64,000 nucleotides of DNA from Dreissena polymorpha. Lineage: Eukaryota; Mollusca; Bivalvia; Myida; Dreissenidae. Every line of letters begins with the position of its first letter. The stretch's first letter is position 1. The notes under the pieces are model-generated. The model saw only the letters and a program-made list of their open reading frames with translations. It was not told the DNA's origin and searched no databases. Shown here one piece after another: positions 47,441 to 57,698 of this stretch. A program made the translations under genes and the position numbers. The DNA is taken from positions 73,269,187-73,333,186 of the forward strand of contig NC_068355.1 in the NCBI RefSeq assembly GCF_020536995.1, in the 5' to 3' direction.

Positions 47441-47700
47441 GTGATGCTACCGACACACAAGTGTGCGTATTTTGTTATTTTCGAGAAGAAAAGGGCCAAA
47501 ACTCGTTATTTTCAATTGAATTTGAATTTGGCTTGCACCATAACCTTGTCCATATATACACTCTTACAAAGTTTCAATACAATCGCCCTAAGTCATTCCA
47601 AGATATGTCTCCGGACACAAAAGTGTTCCTTACGCACGGAAGGACAACGCGAAAACAATATCCCTCCGCCTATGGATGAAATCCCCCACCTCGCTTGCGC
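47441..47700 (+). repeat. dispersed bivalve repeat (ggccaaaactc / cggacacaaaagtgttcc type)
   Basis: aagggccaaaactcgttatt, ccttgtccatatatacactc, aagtttcaatacaatcgccc, aagatatgtctccggacaca and acggaaggacaacgcg follow the order seen in a bivalve repeat I recall. The frame through it is not a gene. A looser relative lies at about 48490-48720. Confidence 0.55.
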
Positions 47701-49107
47701 CAAGCCGATGGTTAATGCCACGTGCATTAGCAAAATCATGGCGACTGGTCTGTCCAGTAACGATCTTTGTTGGTAGTGCAGGGTGCAGGAGAAGCCAATG
47801 GCTTTCCAGAGTCTTGTATTTGTGACCGTTGAGATAAGTACCTTTATCACTTGTTCTCTTTTCTACCAGGGATATTTAATCTGTGACTTGACATACGCGC
47901 AAATGTGTTTTTAAAACTTTGAAGTCACCCTGGTCTAGCATTTACTAGCTCATATAAATAAAAGCTTAGACTCACTACAGCCATCGTACGTTGTGATAAT
48001 CGTATGACAAGAATGAACAGAATAAGAGCAAATCAGTGGGAAGGAACAAAACCCCAAAACACCAATAGGATATATCGTTTTCATAACTGAGTTTATGTTC
48101 AAGTCTTTGAATTGATATCTTCCACGCGAAATAAATTTTGTTCGGGTGCAAATCCTGTGTTTTATTGTAAAATAATAAAACCATAGGACGTATTTAAGCA
48201 AAATTTGTAACATTTGACCTAAGCTTTTGACCTTGTCCGATCACTTTAAAGACCTGAGCATTGTCTGTTACACACTGCGAGATCAATGAAAACAAATGTA
48301 CATGTAACATAACATAATAACATAATCCAATTGATGCATGGTGAAGTTATCGCCATCGTCGGATACCGACTGCTGCTGGTTGCGAGTAACGATATGAATA
48401 GACCGGGGTGTCCGACGATGAGTAATCGCTAAATTGTGAATAAGTCATTTAAAACACTTCACAAAAAATGAGAAAAATTGTAGAAAGTTATTGAGAATCC
48501 CTTGATGCATAGTCATGCCATGTCTAAATTATGAATAATTCATCAAATTTGTGATCTTTGACCTCAATGTATGATCCTGACCTAACCTTTTGAATTATTT
48601 GACTATTATTATTAAGAAAGAGTGTGATAAGTTGCATGGCAGTGGCAAAAAAGAAAGAAATTAAAGTAAAAAAATGTCCTGATCCGGGTTTCATTCCACA
48701 AGTCAACGACCAAAATGAAGTCGCTGTTGTTTCGTGTCAATTACTTTCTTTCAAACCACATGACACATATTTTTTCTGCTTAAATATATTCAGCTTAGAA
48801 TGCAATGTTAGGTATGGATGATGTATCTATGGACAAAAAGATGCATTTATATTTCGGTCATAGTTTTGGCTTTTACATTGAATTCCATAAGAATCTGTAT
48901 TAGTTTATTGTGACCTGTAAGCATTGCTGTTAACCACGATCTATTGTTTAAATGCGGAGGATTCCGGTATGGCGTACCATTTGTGTCGAAAGTCAACAAT
49001 ACCTACCAGGTAAAAAGAGAAATGTACTTATATATATCATATGTAGGACCAAACCAAGGAGGCTATTATACATATTTAATCCCGCAATCGTTCGATTACT
49101 GTTTGGA
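47701..49107. other. no recognisable gene
   Basis: AT-rich; includes repeat-like text at 48490-48720 (gacctcaatgtatgatcctg, gttgcatggcagtggcaaa). No coding support. Confidence 0.4.
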
Positions 49108-49604
49108 TAATGCTAGGTTTACATCTGGCCACGATTACCACGATGTCCCCGATTCCAGAGCATCGTGGCGAACGTAACAGAGCGTGGAGTCGAATCGGGG
49201 TGATCGTGGGGGAGCGTAACGGAACGTGGTTGAATCGGGGACATCGTGGGCATCGGGACAGATTTTAAATCAAACTTAAATTTCACCACGATTGCCCCGA
49301 TTCATTTTCTAATCTCAAATCGTAGGTCAAATCGCAGGAGATCGCAACAAAGCGGCTTTGTCGTGGGAGATCTTAACATGACGTAACGGAACGTGGTGGA
49401 GCGTGGAAGCCAATCGTGTTGATCGCAACAAAGCGTAACAGAACGTGATGCAAATCGTGGGCTCGATCGTAGCAACAAAACGTGCTGATTTCGTAATTAG
49501 GAAGCGTAACAGAACGTGGAGTATACCATTTAATCGTAGAGCTCCCCGATTTTTTAGGCTCTGGCTAATCGGGGAGATCGTGGCCAGGTGTAAACTTAGC
49601 ATTA
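49108..49604. mobile_element. TIR element built of reiterated CGTAACGGAACGTGG / AATCGGGG words
   Basis: Ends taatgctaggtttacatctg and caggtgtaaacttagcatta are inverted, continuing gccacgat/atcgtggc. The 7-base direct repeat gtttgga flanks the element (49101-49107, 49607-49613), with two to three bases of ambiguity. The interior repeats variants of cgtaacggaacgtgg and aatcggggatcgtgg around an AT-rich core (attttaaatcaaacttaaat) that resembles the core of 29722-30477. No coding. Confidence 0.8.
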
Positions 49605-49883
49605 CCGTTTGGAATTTCCTACACAGTAATGCGCTGGACCGTGATACTCCGCTCCGCATGGTCAATAAATACTCACAATATGCTTGATAATTTTAATTTT
49701 AAAAAGGTAACCTTGAATCTTTTTCATATTGGTATATAATCTATTTCAATGCATTACGTACTTGAAACTTCTTTGTTTTTTGTTTCATTTGTCTACAAAA
49801 AAGAGATTTTAAACATTTATTATGTGTAAATCTGAAAAAAAGCGGCTCAAGAGGCAAGTGTTTTGATTGGCTGGTTAGAAAAT

Positions 49884-50027
49884 GTGTACGTCGAAGAACA
49901 AATATGTACGTCGAAGTACAAATTGTACTTCGACGTACAAATATATACTTCGAAGTGTATTTATGATTTGTACGTCGAAGTACAATTTTTGTACTTCGAC
50001 GTACATGTTGTACGTCGAAGTATTTCT
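49884..50027. repeat. cluster of seven TACGTCGAAGTA-type near-palindromes
   Basis: Within 144 bases: gtacgtcgaagaacaa, gtacgtcgaagtacaa, ttgtacttcgacgtac, atacttcgaagtgtat, gtacgtcgaagtacaa, ttgtacttcgacgtac, gtacgtcgaagtattt. Orientation alternates and spacing is irregular, unlike a plain tandem repeat. It could fold into stems or bind a dimeric factor. Confidence 0.85.
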
Positions 50028-50189
50028 CTTTTACCTAATAGGTCTTGTTGACTTTCGACCAAATGGTACACCATATTCCGGAGGATATGATTACTGTTAA
50101 TCAGGCAGTGCGCATGCGCGGAAAATCCAGATTGTGAACAATAACAATCAATTACGCTACCTGATTCATTGATTGTGGCTTAAACTTTC

Positions 50190-50503
50190 AAGGGACCTTT
50201 TCACGTTTTGGTAAAAAAACAAAATTTAAAAAATGTTTCAAATTTGCAGATTTTCGTTGCAGTTATGATATTTGTGAGGAAACTGCAATACTGAACATTT
50301 AACATGCTCTAAATTATCCATTATATGCAATTTATGGCGATTTAAAATCCTGACAATTATAACGCGTTGCAACGCGAAACGATTGAATAATTTGGAGAGG
50401 TCTGTTGTTGTCGTTATATTTTATGACAATAAGAGGATTGCTTTTATTAAGTGTTAAATACATCACTCATTGTTTGAGCACGGATGGCCGAGTGGTCTAT
50501 GTG
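50190..50503 (+). mobile_element. TIR/SINE scaffold with Ser/Leu-type tRNA module, truncated
   Basis: Left end aagggaccttttcacgtttt matches the TIR of 11642 and 53149 read in reverse; body ttatgatatttgtgaggaaa and gttgcaacgcgaaacgattg match too. The end holds gatggccgagtggtcta, as in 15041-15060, then stops, so the B box and right end are lost. Confidence 0.75.
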
Positions 50504-50968
50504 TTAATCTTTTACTATGTATACATGTAGGTAAAGCAATAGTTCAAAGCTTAGCCGTTCGATGTCTTGTCATGATATAACAAAAACTTGTTATGGCTCA
50601 ACGGTAAGGACTAATAGTAATAACATTCGTTTAAAAAGGTCAGTTTTAATTGAATGTAGAACATAGGACTATCTGCTTTAGTTTACACCATTCGCATTAA
50701 GCACATATAGATCCCCGATATCAATTCAGTACGACGTTTTAGTAAAACGGGACACATGTTATCTTTATCCGTGAAACTAAAGATAACATTGTGTTCAAGT
50801 GTAGTTCATTTGGGTCAGATGAATTCTGCTATACTCTTAAATACATATTGCCTGATTTTAGTACTTTATTTTCAAACATTTACCAACCACATTAATCAAA
50901 TTAAACATTAAATCCGTGTACTAAGTGAATGCATGAAAACCAATTCGCTTGGTTTGATATGAACATAC
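50504..50968. other. 5' flank of GNAT gene
   Basis: AT-rich, presumed promoter and 5' UTR; no nameable site. Confidence 0.35.
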
Positions 50969-52689
50969 ATGTTTGCGCAATCAGCGGTAGATTCATATTT
51001 ACAGCACAATAATCCAGAGGAAATCCGAATGTCAGGCAACAACGTCGAGTGTTTCCGGCCCGGTGATATCAGTATTCGGGCCCATCGTCCCGGGGAGGAG
51101 CGGGTCATGCTGGAAATGTGGACCAGGCAGGGCGGGGACGTGTCAAGGTACGACTACAATGCCTTCATGGCTATCGATCCAAATAACCTGCTGGTGGCAG
51201 TGGACTCAGTCGGCGAAATATTAGGTACGTGAACTGAATTAGTTTAAACCAGTTATTTAAGCTCGATTGCACCGAAAGCTGGTCTCTTATTGAAACGCTC
51301 TCGAGTCCGTTTCCTGTGTAGAACCAGTAATTGTTGTCCTTGGGGGAGATCTAAAGAACGCTCCCACAATTGGGATCAAACCCGTGACCTCACGGTCGCC
51401 ATATCCATTACGCCACGTACTGTGACCTTGATTGTACTACCAGTAAATATAGCAGATGTTAAGCACATCACTAGAGAATGTTTTGCAGACAATGTTTTAA
51501 TATTTGTACAAAAAATAGTCCATGTTAAGAATTGAAGATTGTTACAAAAATGGTACGTAAAATTACGTTTAACGGTAGTGGGTACATGTTTTATATACAT
51601 GTATGTCGAATATATGTTTAGATGCATTAAACATGTAGTGTGTATGTTTTTGTGACATATGTCTGTAAACCAGTCGGATAGTTATTTCTTGCGGAACGTT
51701 TTGTTGGACGTTGATGAAATGTTCGTATTTACTAGCTTTAAAGATGTGTCAATGCTATGATAACGCATGATTTGTGTCATGGAATAATTTGAAATACGCT
51801 TATGAAAAACCCACAGCTACAACAAACACGTACATGAACATGTACTGTTGTTGCAAATAAATAGATAATTCGTATTCAGTTTACCGGTACACTGTATCTC
51901 CTCCGCACCACACCACATATGTATGCAAATGTATTTTAAAAGTCATTGACTAGGCGTGAATTGCGGTCATTGCACATTTTCTATGCCACAGGTTTTGGCG
52001 GCGTGTATCATCACGACGCAGATACCGTTTATGTCGCACACTTTATTGTGCGCGAAGATCTGCGTAAGAAAGGCATCGGGAAACAAATCTGGCAGGCTAT
52101 GATGACGAGATGTGGAGAGAAAAACATCGCATTGGACGGGGCAAAAGCGATGGTGGAATTCTACAGAAAGCAGGGTTTCGTTTACAGCACTACAAGGGTG
52201 ATTTTGTACTTGTTTGTGATACCAGAAACTATAGAAGTACAAATACCGCCAGACATTGACATGAGACCTCTGGAAGAAGACATGTGGCCGGAACTGCTAG
52301 AATACGACAAACAGGTGTATGTCAACTTCGACAGAGCACGCGTTTTAAGGGCATGGTACTCGCTGGATGACGTCACGGTAATGGTCGCGTTTCAAGGAGA
52401 ACGAATTGTCGGTTACGGCGGTATACATAGGAAAACCGATACAACGTTTGGTGTTCGTAACGTCTTGGCTGACGACGAACACGTCGCTGAACTCATAACG
52501 CGAATACTGTTGCAAGACGTTCCAAAAGACTCCACGGTCTATGCGTGGATGGTGGAAGGAAAGCCAATCCCCGACTTCCTGCTGAGGAATGCACAGCGAT
52601 CTCAACGACATTGCGAGAGGATGTACAACAAACGCTGCATTGACGTCAATCGGGAGAAGATTTGGATAGCTTCTGCACAAATCCTCTGA
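50969..52689 (+). CDS. GNAT-family N-acetyltransferase with C-terminal Acetyltransf_18-like domain
   Basis: Exons 50969-51224 and 51992-52689 join G|GT in phase for 317 residues. The first exon runs from MFAQSAVDSY through ISIRAHRPGEERVMLEMW and AFMAIDPNNLLVAVDSVGEI, the N-terminal GNAT helices and strand 4. The second holds GFGGVYHHD, VAHFIVREDLRKKGIGKQIW with the acetyl-CoA pyrophosphate loop R110-K-K-G-I-G115, and MVEFYRKQGFVY, the motif B end. From about residue 150 a second region (MRPLEEDMWPELLEYDKQVY, then AFQGERIVGYGGIHR and the GVRNVLADDE segment) resembles the domain that follows GNAT in DUF1248/Acetyltransf_18 proteins of nematodes and molluscs. Acceptor substrate unknown, probably a small metabolite. 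A second in-frame ATG at 51029 is an alternative start; the first is chosen because the frame is open and has no competing acceptor. The intron contains a tRNA-Arg-like SINE fragment. Confidence 0.88.
51290..51424 (-). mobile_element. tRNA-Arg-derived SINE fragment in GNAT intron
   Basis: On the minus strand cgtggcgtaatggatatggc (A box) and cacgggtttgatccc (B box) are 20-odd bases apart with an anticodon-arm-like segment between. The left partner of the acceptor stem is missing, so it is not a functional tRNA. Confidence 0.6.
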
Positions 52690-52892
52690 TTTACATTGTA
52701 AAAGACGAGTTTTTATGAAAACGCAAGATAATAATAATATTTTTTGAGTAAATTGCTATTAGAAAACATAAACTTTGCAACATATTATCTATAATTTATG
52801 TATAGGGTAAATATTTTTTTTATGTAGCTTAGTATTATTATTCAGCATTCCATTAAAAACAGGAAGTTCCGGATAAATGGAACTGAGATGCA

Positions 52893-52898
52893 AATAAA
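52893..52898 (+). promoter_or_regulatory. polyadenylation signal of GNAT gene
   Basis: AATAAA about 204 bases after the stop codon; an ATTAAA is nearby at about 52851. Confidence 0.4.
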
Positions 52899-53148
52899 CT
52901 CGTCATATTCCTCTATAATTATATATGAAGAAACTCGTGTGGTGACGTCTTCTTTTACTTCTTTTAAGTCTCAGACTGCATTACAACGCAACTAACCTGA
53001 AAATATTTTTTTATAAATCCTTGTTATAGAGGTTCATACTGAAATAACGAAATACAAGTTTGTATACCGCTTATTCAAGCATTATCACAGTACCACATTT
53101 CAAAGTTATGTGCTCTCTGGTTAAAATGGTTTTGGAAGTTATTATAAT

Positions 53149-53669
53149 ATTTAAAGGGGCCTTTTCACAGATTTTGGCATTTTTTTAACTTATTCATTAA
53201 ATGCTTTATATTGATAAATGTAAACATTGGATCCTAAAAGCTCCAGTAAAAAATCAAGAAAAAAAAATAAAAAAAGGAAAAGAACATTGCCCGGAGCAGG
53301 TTTCGAACCAGTGACCCCTGGAGTCCTGCCAGAGTCCTGAAGTAAAAACGCTTTAGCCTACTGAGCTATTCCGCCGAGTACACATTTTTGACGTATTTTA
53401 TACATTATATAAGCAATCTTCGTAGTTTCACAAAATTTAACGACAAAAACAGAACTCTCCAAATTATTCAATCGTTTCGCGTTGCAACGCTTTATAATTT
53501 TTAGGTTTTAAAATCGTCAAAAGATGCATATAATGGCTATATTAGAGCATGGTTAATGTTCAGTATTACTGTTTCCTCACAAATATCATAACTGAAACGA
53601 AAACTTACGAATCTGAAACAATTTTTTTCAATTTTGTCAATTTACCAAAGCGTGAAAAGATCCCTTTAA
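53149..53669. mobile_element. TIR element carrying a tRNA-derived module, copy 2
   Basis: Close match to 11642-12160 over its full length with few substitutions. The tRNA-like module is at 53375-53285 on the minus strand (aatagctcagtaggctaaag and ggttcgaaacc). Both copies end in TTTAAAGGG/CCCTTTAA. Confidence 0.85.
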
Positions 53670-53867
53670 GTTCACAACACCTGGTAGGTCACATATTTAC
53701 TCCAGTAAAATTATTTAGAACAAACTTGGTAGAGGACCACGATTCGACGTAACATCACAAATACCAACCCTTCTCGATGTTACGACTTCTGGTGAGAAAA
53801 CAAAAGTTTTCACTGAACTGCACTTTATAAAGTTGAGAAAACGGTTTTTGAAGCAATAAAAGAACAA

Positions 53868-55025
53868 GAGCTGTCAGAGGACAGCGCGCTCGACTATTCG
53901 AGTGCTTGACAGTGTAACGTAAGCCATCATAGGGAAATTGTTCATATTAAATAATTAATTAGACGGGAAAAAAAATATTTCTTTTTTGGGCGGGGGGGGG
54001 GGGTGAGAGGGGGGGTATAATGTGGGATGTGGTAATTTATTATATTATGTTTAAAAAAAATGGGGGGGGGTGAGGGGGGAGGGGGTGAGAGGGGGGTATA
54101 ATGTGGGGTGTGGTAATTTATAAGATGTTTAAAAAAAAAATTGGGGGGGGGTGGGGGGGGTAGGGGGGTGAGAGGGGGTATAATGTTGGGTGGGGTAATT
54201 TATTACATGATATTTAAAAAAAAAAATGGGGGGGAGTGAGGTTGGGGGGAAGAAGCAATTCTGGTAGGGGCGTGGGGCATTGTTTGGGTGGAATCCATTG
54301 TGGTATTCAGGTAAGTGTTGTTTTGTCAAAGTAATAATAAAATGTGATCATAAATAAAGAAGTTATGGCAATTTAAGCAAAATGTTCAATTATCATGAAT
54401 AAAGAAGTTATGGCAATTTAAGCAAAATGTTCAATTATCTAAGTGTAAAAGGGGCCATAATTATGTCAAAATGCTTGATACAGTGGTCTGCTCTTGTTTA
54501 TAGGTTGGGGTCATGTTGGTAAACAAGTATGCAACATATAAAAGTAATATGTCGAAGGATATAGGAAATATTTGGAGTAGTATGCAAACTTTAACATAGA
54601 TTTATCAATGATATGCATATTCTAAGTATAAAAGGGGCAATAATTATGACAAAATGCATGATAGAGTTGTCTGCTCTTCTTTATAGGTTGGGGTGATGTT
54701 GGTAAACAAGTATGCAAAATATAAAAGCAATATGTCAAGGGACAATGAAAATAAATGGGGTAGTACGAAAACTTTAACATTTGCTGCATATTCTAAGTGG
54801 AAAAGGGGCCATAATTATGACAAAATGCTTGATAGTTGTCTGCTCTTGTTTATAGGTTGGGGTCATGTTGGTAAACAAGTATGCAAAATATGAAAGCAAT
54901 ATGTCAAGGGACAAAGAAAATATTTGGGGTAGTACGAAAACTTTAACATTTGCAGGCAGACGCTAACACCGACGCCGGGGCGAGTAGAATAGCTCCACTA
55001 TATATATTTCATATATAATAGTTGA
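53868..55025. repeat. composite bivalve repeat: acaagagctgtc head, G-rich minisatellite, three 'ggggccataattatg' units
   Basis: Head aacaagagctgtcagaggac and cagcgcgctcgactattcga; tail gcagacgctaacaccgacgc, ggcgagtagaatagctccac and atagttgagct. Between them, 54440-54955 has three units of about 180 bases (aaaggggccataattatgac, tgatagttgtctgctcttgt, ggttggggtcatgttggtaa). The head and tail look like the two ends of one long non-coding element; a 46-base duplication (aataaagaagttatggcaat) is at 54352-54440. Confidence 0.65.
53987..54250 (+). repeat. G-rich minisatellite, about 4 copies
   Basis: Unit of roughly 65-85 bases: gggggtgagagggggggtat, aatgtgggatgtggtaattt, then tgtttaaaaaaaa and a new G-run. 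Four or more G-runs per unit give G-quadruplex potential. Run lengths vary and are assembly-sensitive. Confidence 0.85.
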
Positions 55026-55197
55026 GCTAAAAACCTGATAATTAAGAACGGACAGACAGACGGGCTGATTACTAAATTTACAATACTGGGATACAACACA
55101 CAAATGTCCAGGCCTTTAACAGTCCAAGTTTTTGGTATATGTAGTTTATTTCATATAGCTTATGTGCATACAAGTTTTTTTATGATAACATCAGTAA

Positions 55198-55460
55198 CAA
55201 CAAGAGCATTGCCAAGCAATAAAAGTCCCCTAACTATAAAACTCCACCATTTTCAGCAATTTTTCTAGTCTATTTGTTGCCATAGAAACCAGAATTCTTG
55301 ACGTAGGAACACAATGAAATGACCTGCATAATCTCCATATTGCCATCTGTCCATATTTCAAGTTTCATGAAAAAGTATGAAGAACTTTTAAAGATATGCA
55401 GGATTCAAAAAAGTGTGACAGACTGACAGACACACAGAGCTCAATCCACTAATAAAATTA
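55198..55460 (+). repeat. dispersed bivalve repeat (acaagagcattgccaagcaa type)
   Basis: caacaagagcattgccaagc, agtcccctaactataaaact, atttcaagtttcatgaaaaa and gtgacagactgacagacaca are in the usual order for this class of repeat. Non-coding. Confidence 0.55.
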
Positions 55461-56685
55461 CTTCCAGTACGAACGCTATCAATCGTATTAAGTATTCACT
55501 GTCCAAAAACCCAAAATGCAAAGGAGTTGAATAAAAGGGGGGGGATGCATTTTATACAGGAATAGTAAAGTTTTCTTGACAATCTGTGTGAATGAAAAAA
55601 AACACACTGGTCCATGATTGAAACTTGAAACTTAAGAATAATTTCCAAAGCACTTATATTAACGATTGAATATTAAGCTGACCGAAATGTGTAGATTTAT
55701 TGATAAATATTTGCGTACACCAGGTAAAATATACATCATATCATGACGTTTAATTGAAGTAATTTGTCAATAACGAAGTTCAGTTTCAATGTGGAAAACT
55801 GAAATTAGTACGTATTTTGCCATTCATATTTACCTCAAACATATTACATAAAAGATATCTGATATTACACACCAAAGTTTTCATTAATCACGAAAATGAA
55901 GCATTTGTTTTGTTTATTTTTTTTGTTGATATTGATTGAAAACATTTAAAAATTTTTAGATCAATATTCTGTATCAAAGCCGCATTCATAAAATGAGAAC
56001 CGGTGAATCAACAAAGCAGTTTTAAATAGATAGGCATACGATTAAATATTCAATTCACAATAAACTGCAGACAAATTTACAAATTATACAATCAAAATAT
56101 GCAGAGTAAACAACCACACAATTGTTTAAATATAGGCATATATTTAGTATTCACATTTTTGTACAGAGTTTTGATAAAAAGCAACATGCATTAAACTGTT
56201 ATTGTTTTTATCCATGGCATTAATTGGTAGCACATATTTCAGTCTGAACGTTCATTTTCATTCAAAGAGAACTCTTTTAAATAAATTTCGACTCAGAAAT
56301 AGAAGAGTTGCCTCCCTTGCAATGTGTTTGTTCTTTTTTCCCCCTAAAAATGTTGGCTTTACAAGCATACATCACGTGAAAACACATCACTATCACAACA
56401 CAACAACAAATGCACCAATAAGTAATACTCATTGTAATTCAAAATGAGTTAATTGAAGCAAACTTAACAGTTTTACCACTGTATATAGTTACTAAAATTA
56501 AAAGGTTAAAAACCTTACAATTTACCTAGACTAGTGTGGTTAACTTGTCTAGCACAACAGGGATCATACAAAAACACTGAGTAAAAGGAATACTAAACAT
56601 TAAATCTCAAAATTCATTCCAACTAAGGTATGCAAGAAATAATTTTAAACTAACAAGTGTCAGAAATGCACAGACACACCCACCT
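55461..56685. other. no recognisable gene
   Basis: AT-rich DNA downstream of GBE1; no exon-like segments found. Confidence 0.4.
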
Positions 56686-56854
56686 TTAACCCTTTGCATG
56701 CTGGGAAATTTGTCGTCGATTTTTTTCCAAAGAATACTATCAGAATAGCAAACAGTTTAGATCCTGATGAGACGCCACGTTCTGTGGCGTCTCATCTGGA
56801 TCCAAACTGTTTGCAAAGGCCTTCAAAATTCGGTTCCAGCACTGAAAGAGTTAA
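56686..56854. mobile_element. TTAA-flanked MITE with GATGAGACGCCAC palindrome
   Basis: Starts TTAACCCTTTGCATGCTGGG, ends gcactgaaagagttaa. The central palindrome gatgagacgccacgttctgt/ggcgtctcatc matches the element at 36290-36503 in reverse orientation. Confidence 0.9.
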
Positions 56855-57386
56855 CTTTTGTTTTAGAACTCCGCTGTAAGCTGTTTTATTGCTAAGTTTT
56901 TACCTTTAGCATCTAAGTGTGACCTTGACCTTGAGATAGGGAGACAGGTGCTTCATGCAACAAGTGGTCTTATGATGATGGACATTTGCAGCTATATATT
57001 TAAATCCATTTAATTTATGGTTAATTTATTGCCAAGACAGGAAACTTCGCATAGACTAACAGAGGGAATGGTGAGTGCAATCTTCTTTGAAGGAGGTCAT
57101 GAAAACAACATGTGTTCTATTTCATGTGAATAAATCAACATATGTGGGAAAAAATTGCATGAAACTTAGTTTGGTGTACCTACAAAATCTTAATTGGCGT
57201 GGATTATAATATATTAAAAGCTTAAATGTCAAAAACTTTAAAAATATTGGATATCCCAGGCATCCCTGATTAAATGTATTGCTTAAAAAATTGCTTACAC
57301 ATTATTTTACATGAAAAATCACACTTCTTTCGCCCATGTCAATACTGCATGATCAGATTCCACAACCTGTCTCTATCCACCCATCT

Positions 57387-57392
57387 TTTATT
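57387..57392 (-). promoter_or_regulatory. possible polyadenylation signal of GBE1
   Basis: AATAAA on the minus strand about 310 bases past the GBE1 stop; others may be used. Confidence 0.3.
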
Positions 57393-57698
57393 GTTTTCAA
57401 GGAGCACATCTATAGTCCATCAACAATTAAATATTGATAAAACACAAGCAGGCATTTGAAAGATATATCATTCTTGTGCAGAAAAATAATGCGCAAATTT
57501 CAACTGACGACTTTAACAGTACGAATGCCGCTTGTTCAGCATGGATTATCAATTTAAAATGGGTCAATATTTTTTTCTTCATATCAAAATGCATAAGTTT
57601 TTCTTCAAATTCTGTCAATATGGCCCTTAAACACTACTATGGTGATTCTGATGACCAGCCATGTAGCTGTAAGACTAGAAAAGAAGACTCCACTATCA

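Noticed and set aside
47441-47776. A 111-codon frame
   Set aside because: It overlaps a dispersed bivalve repeat and has no domain or start context.
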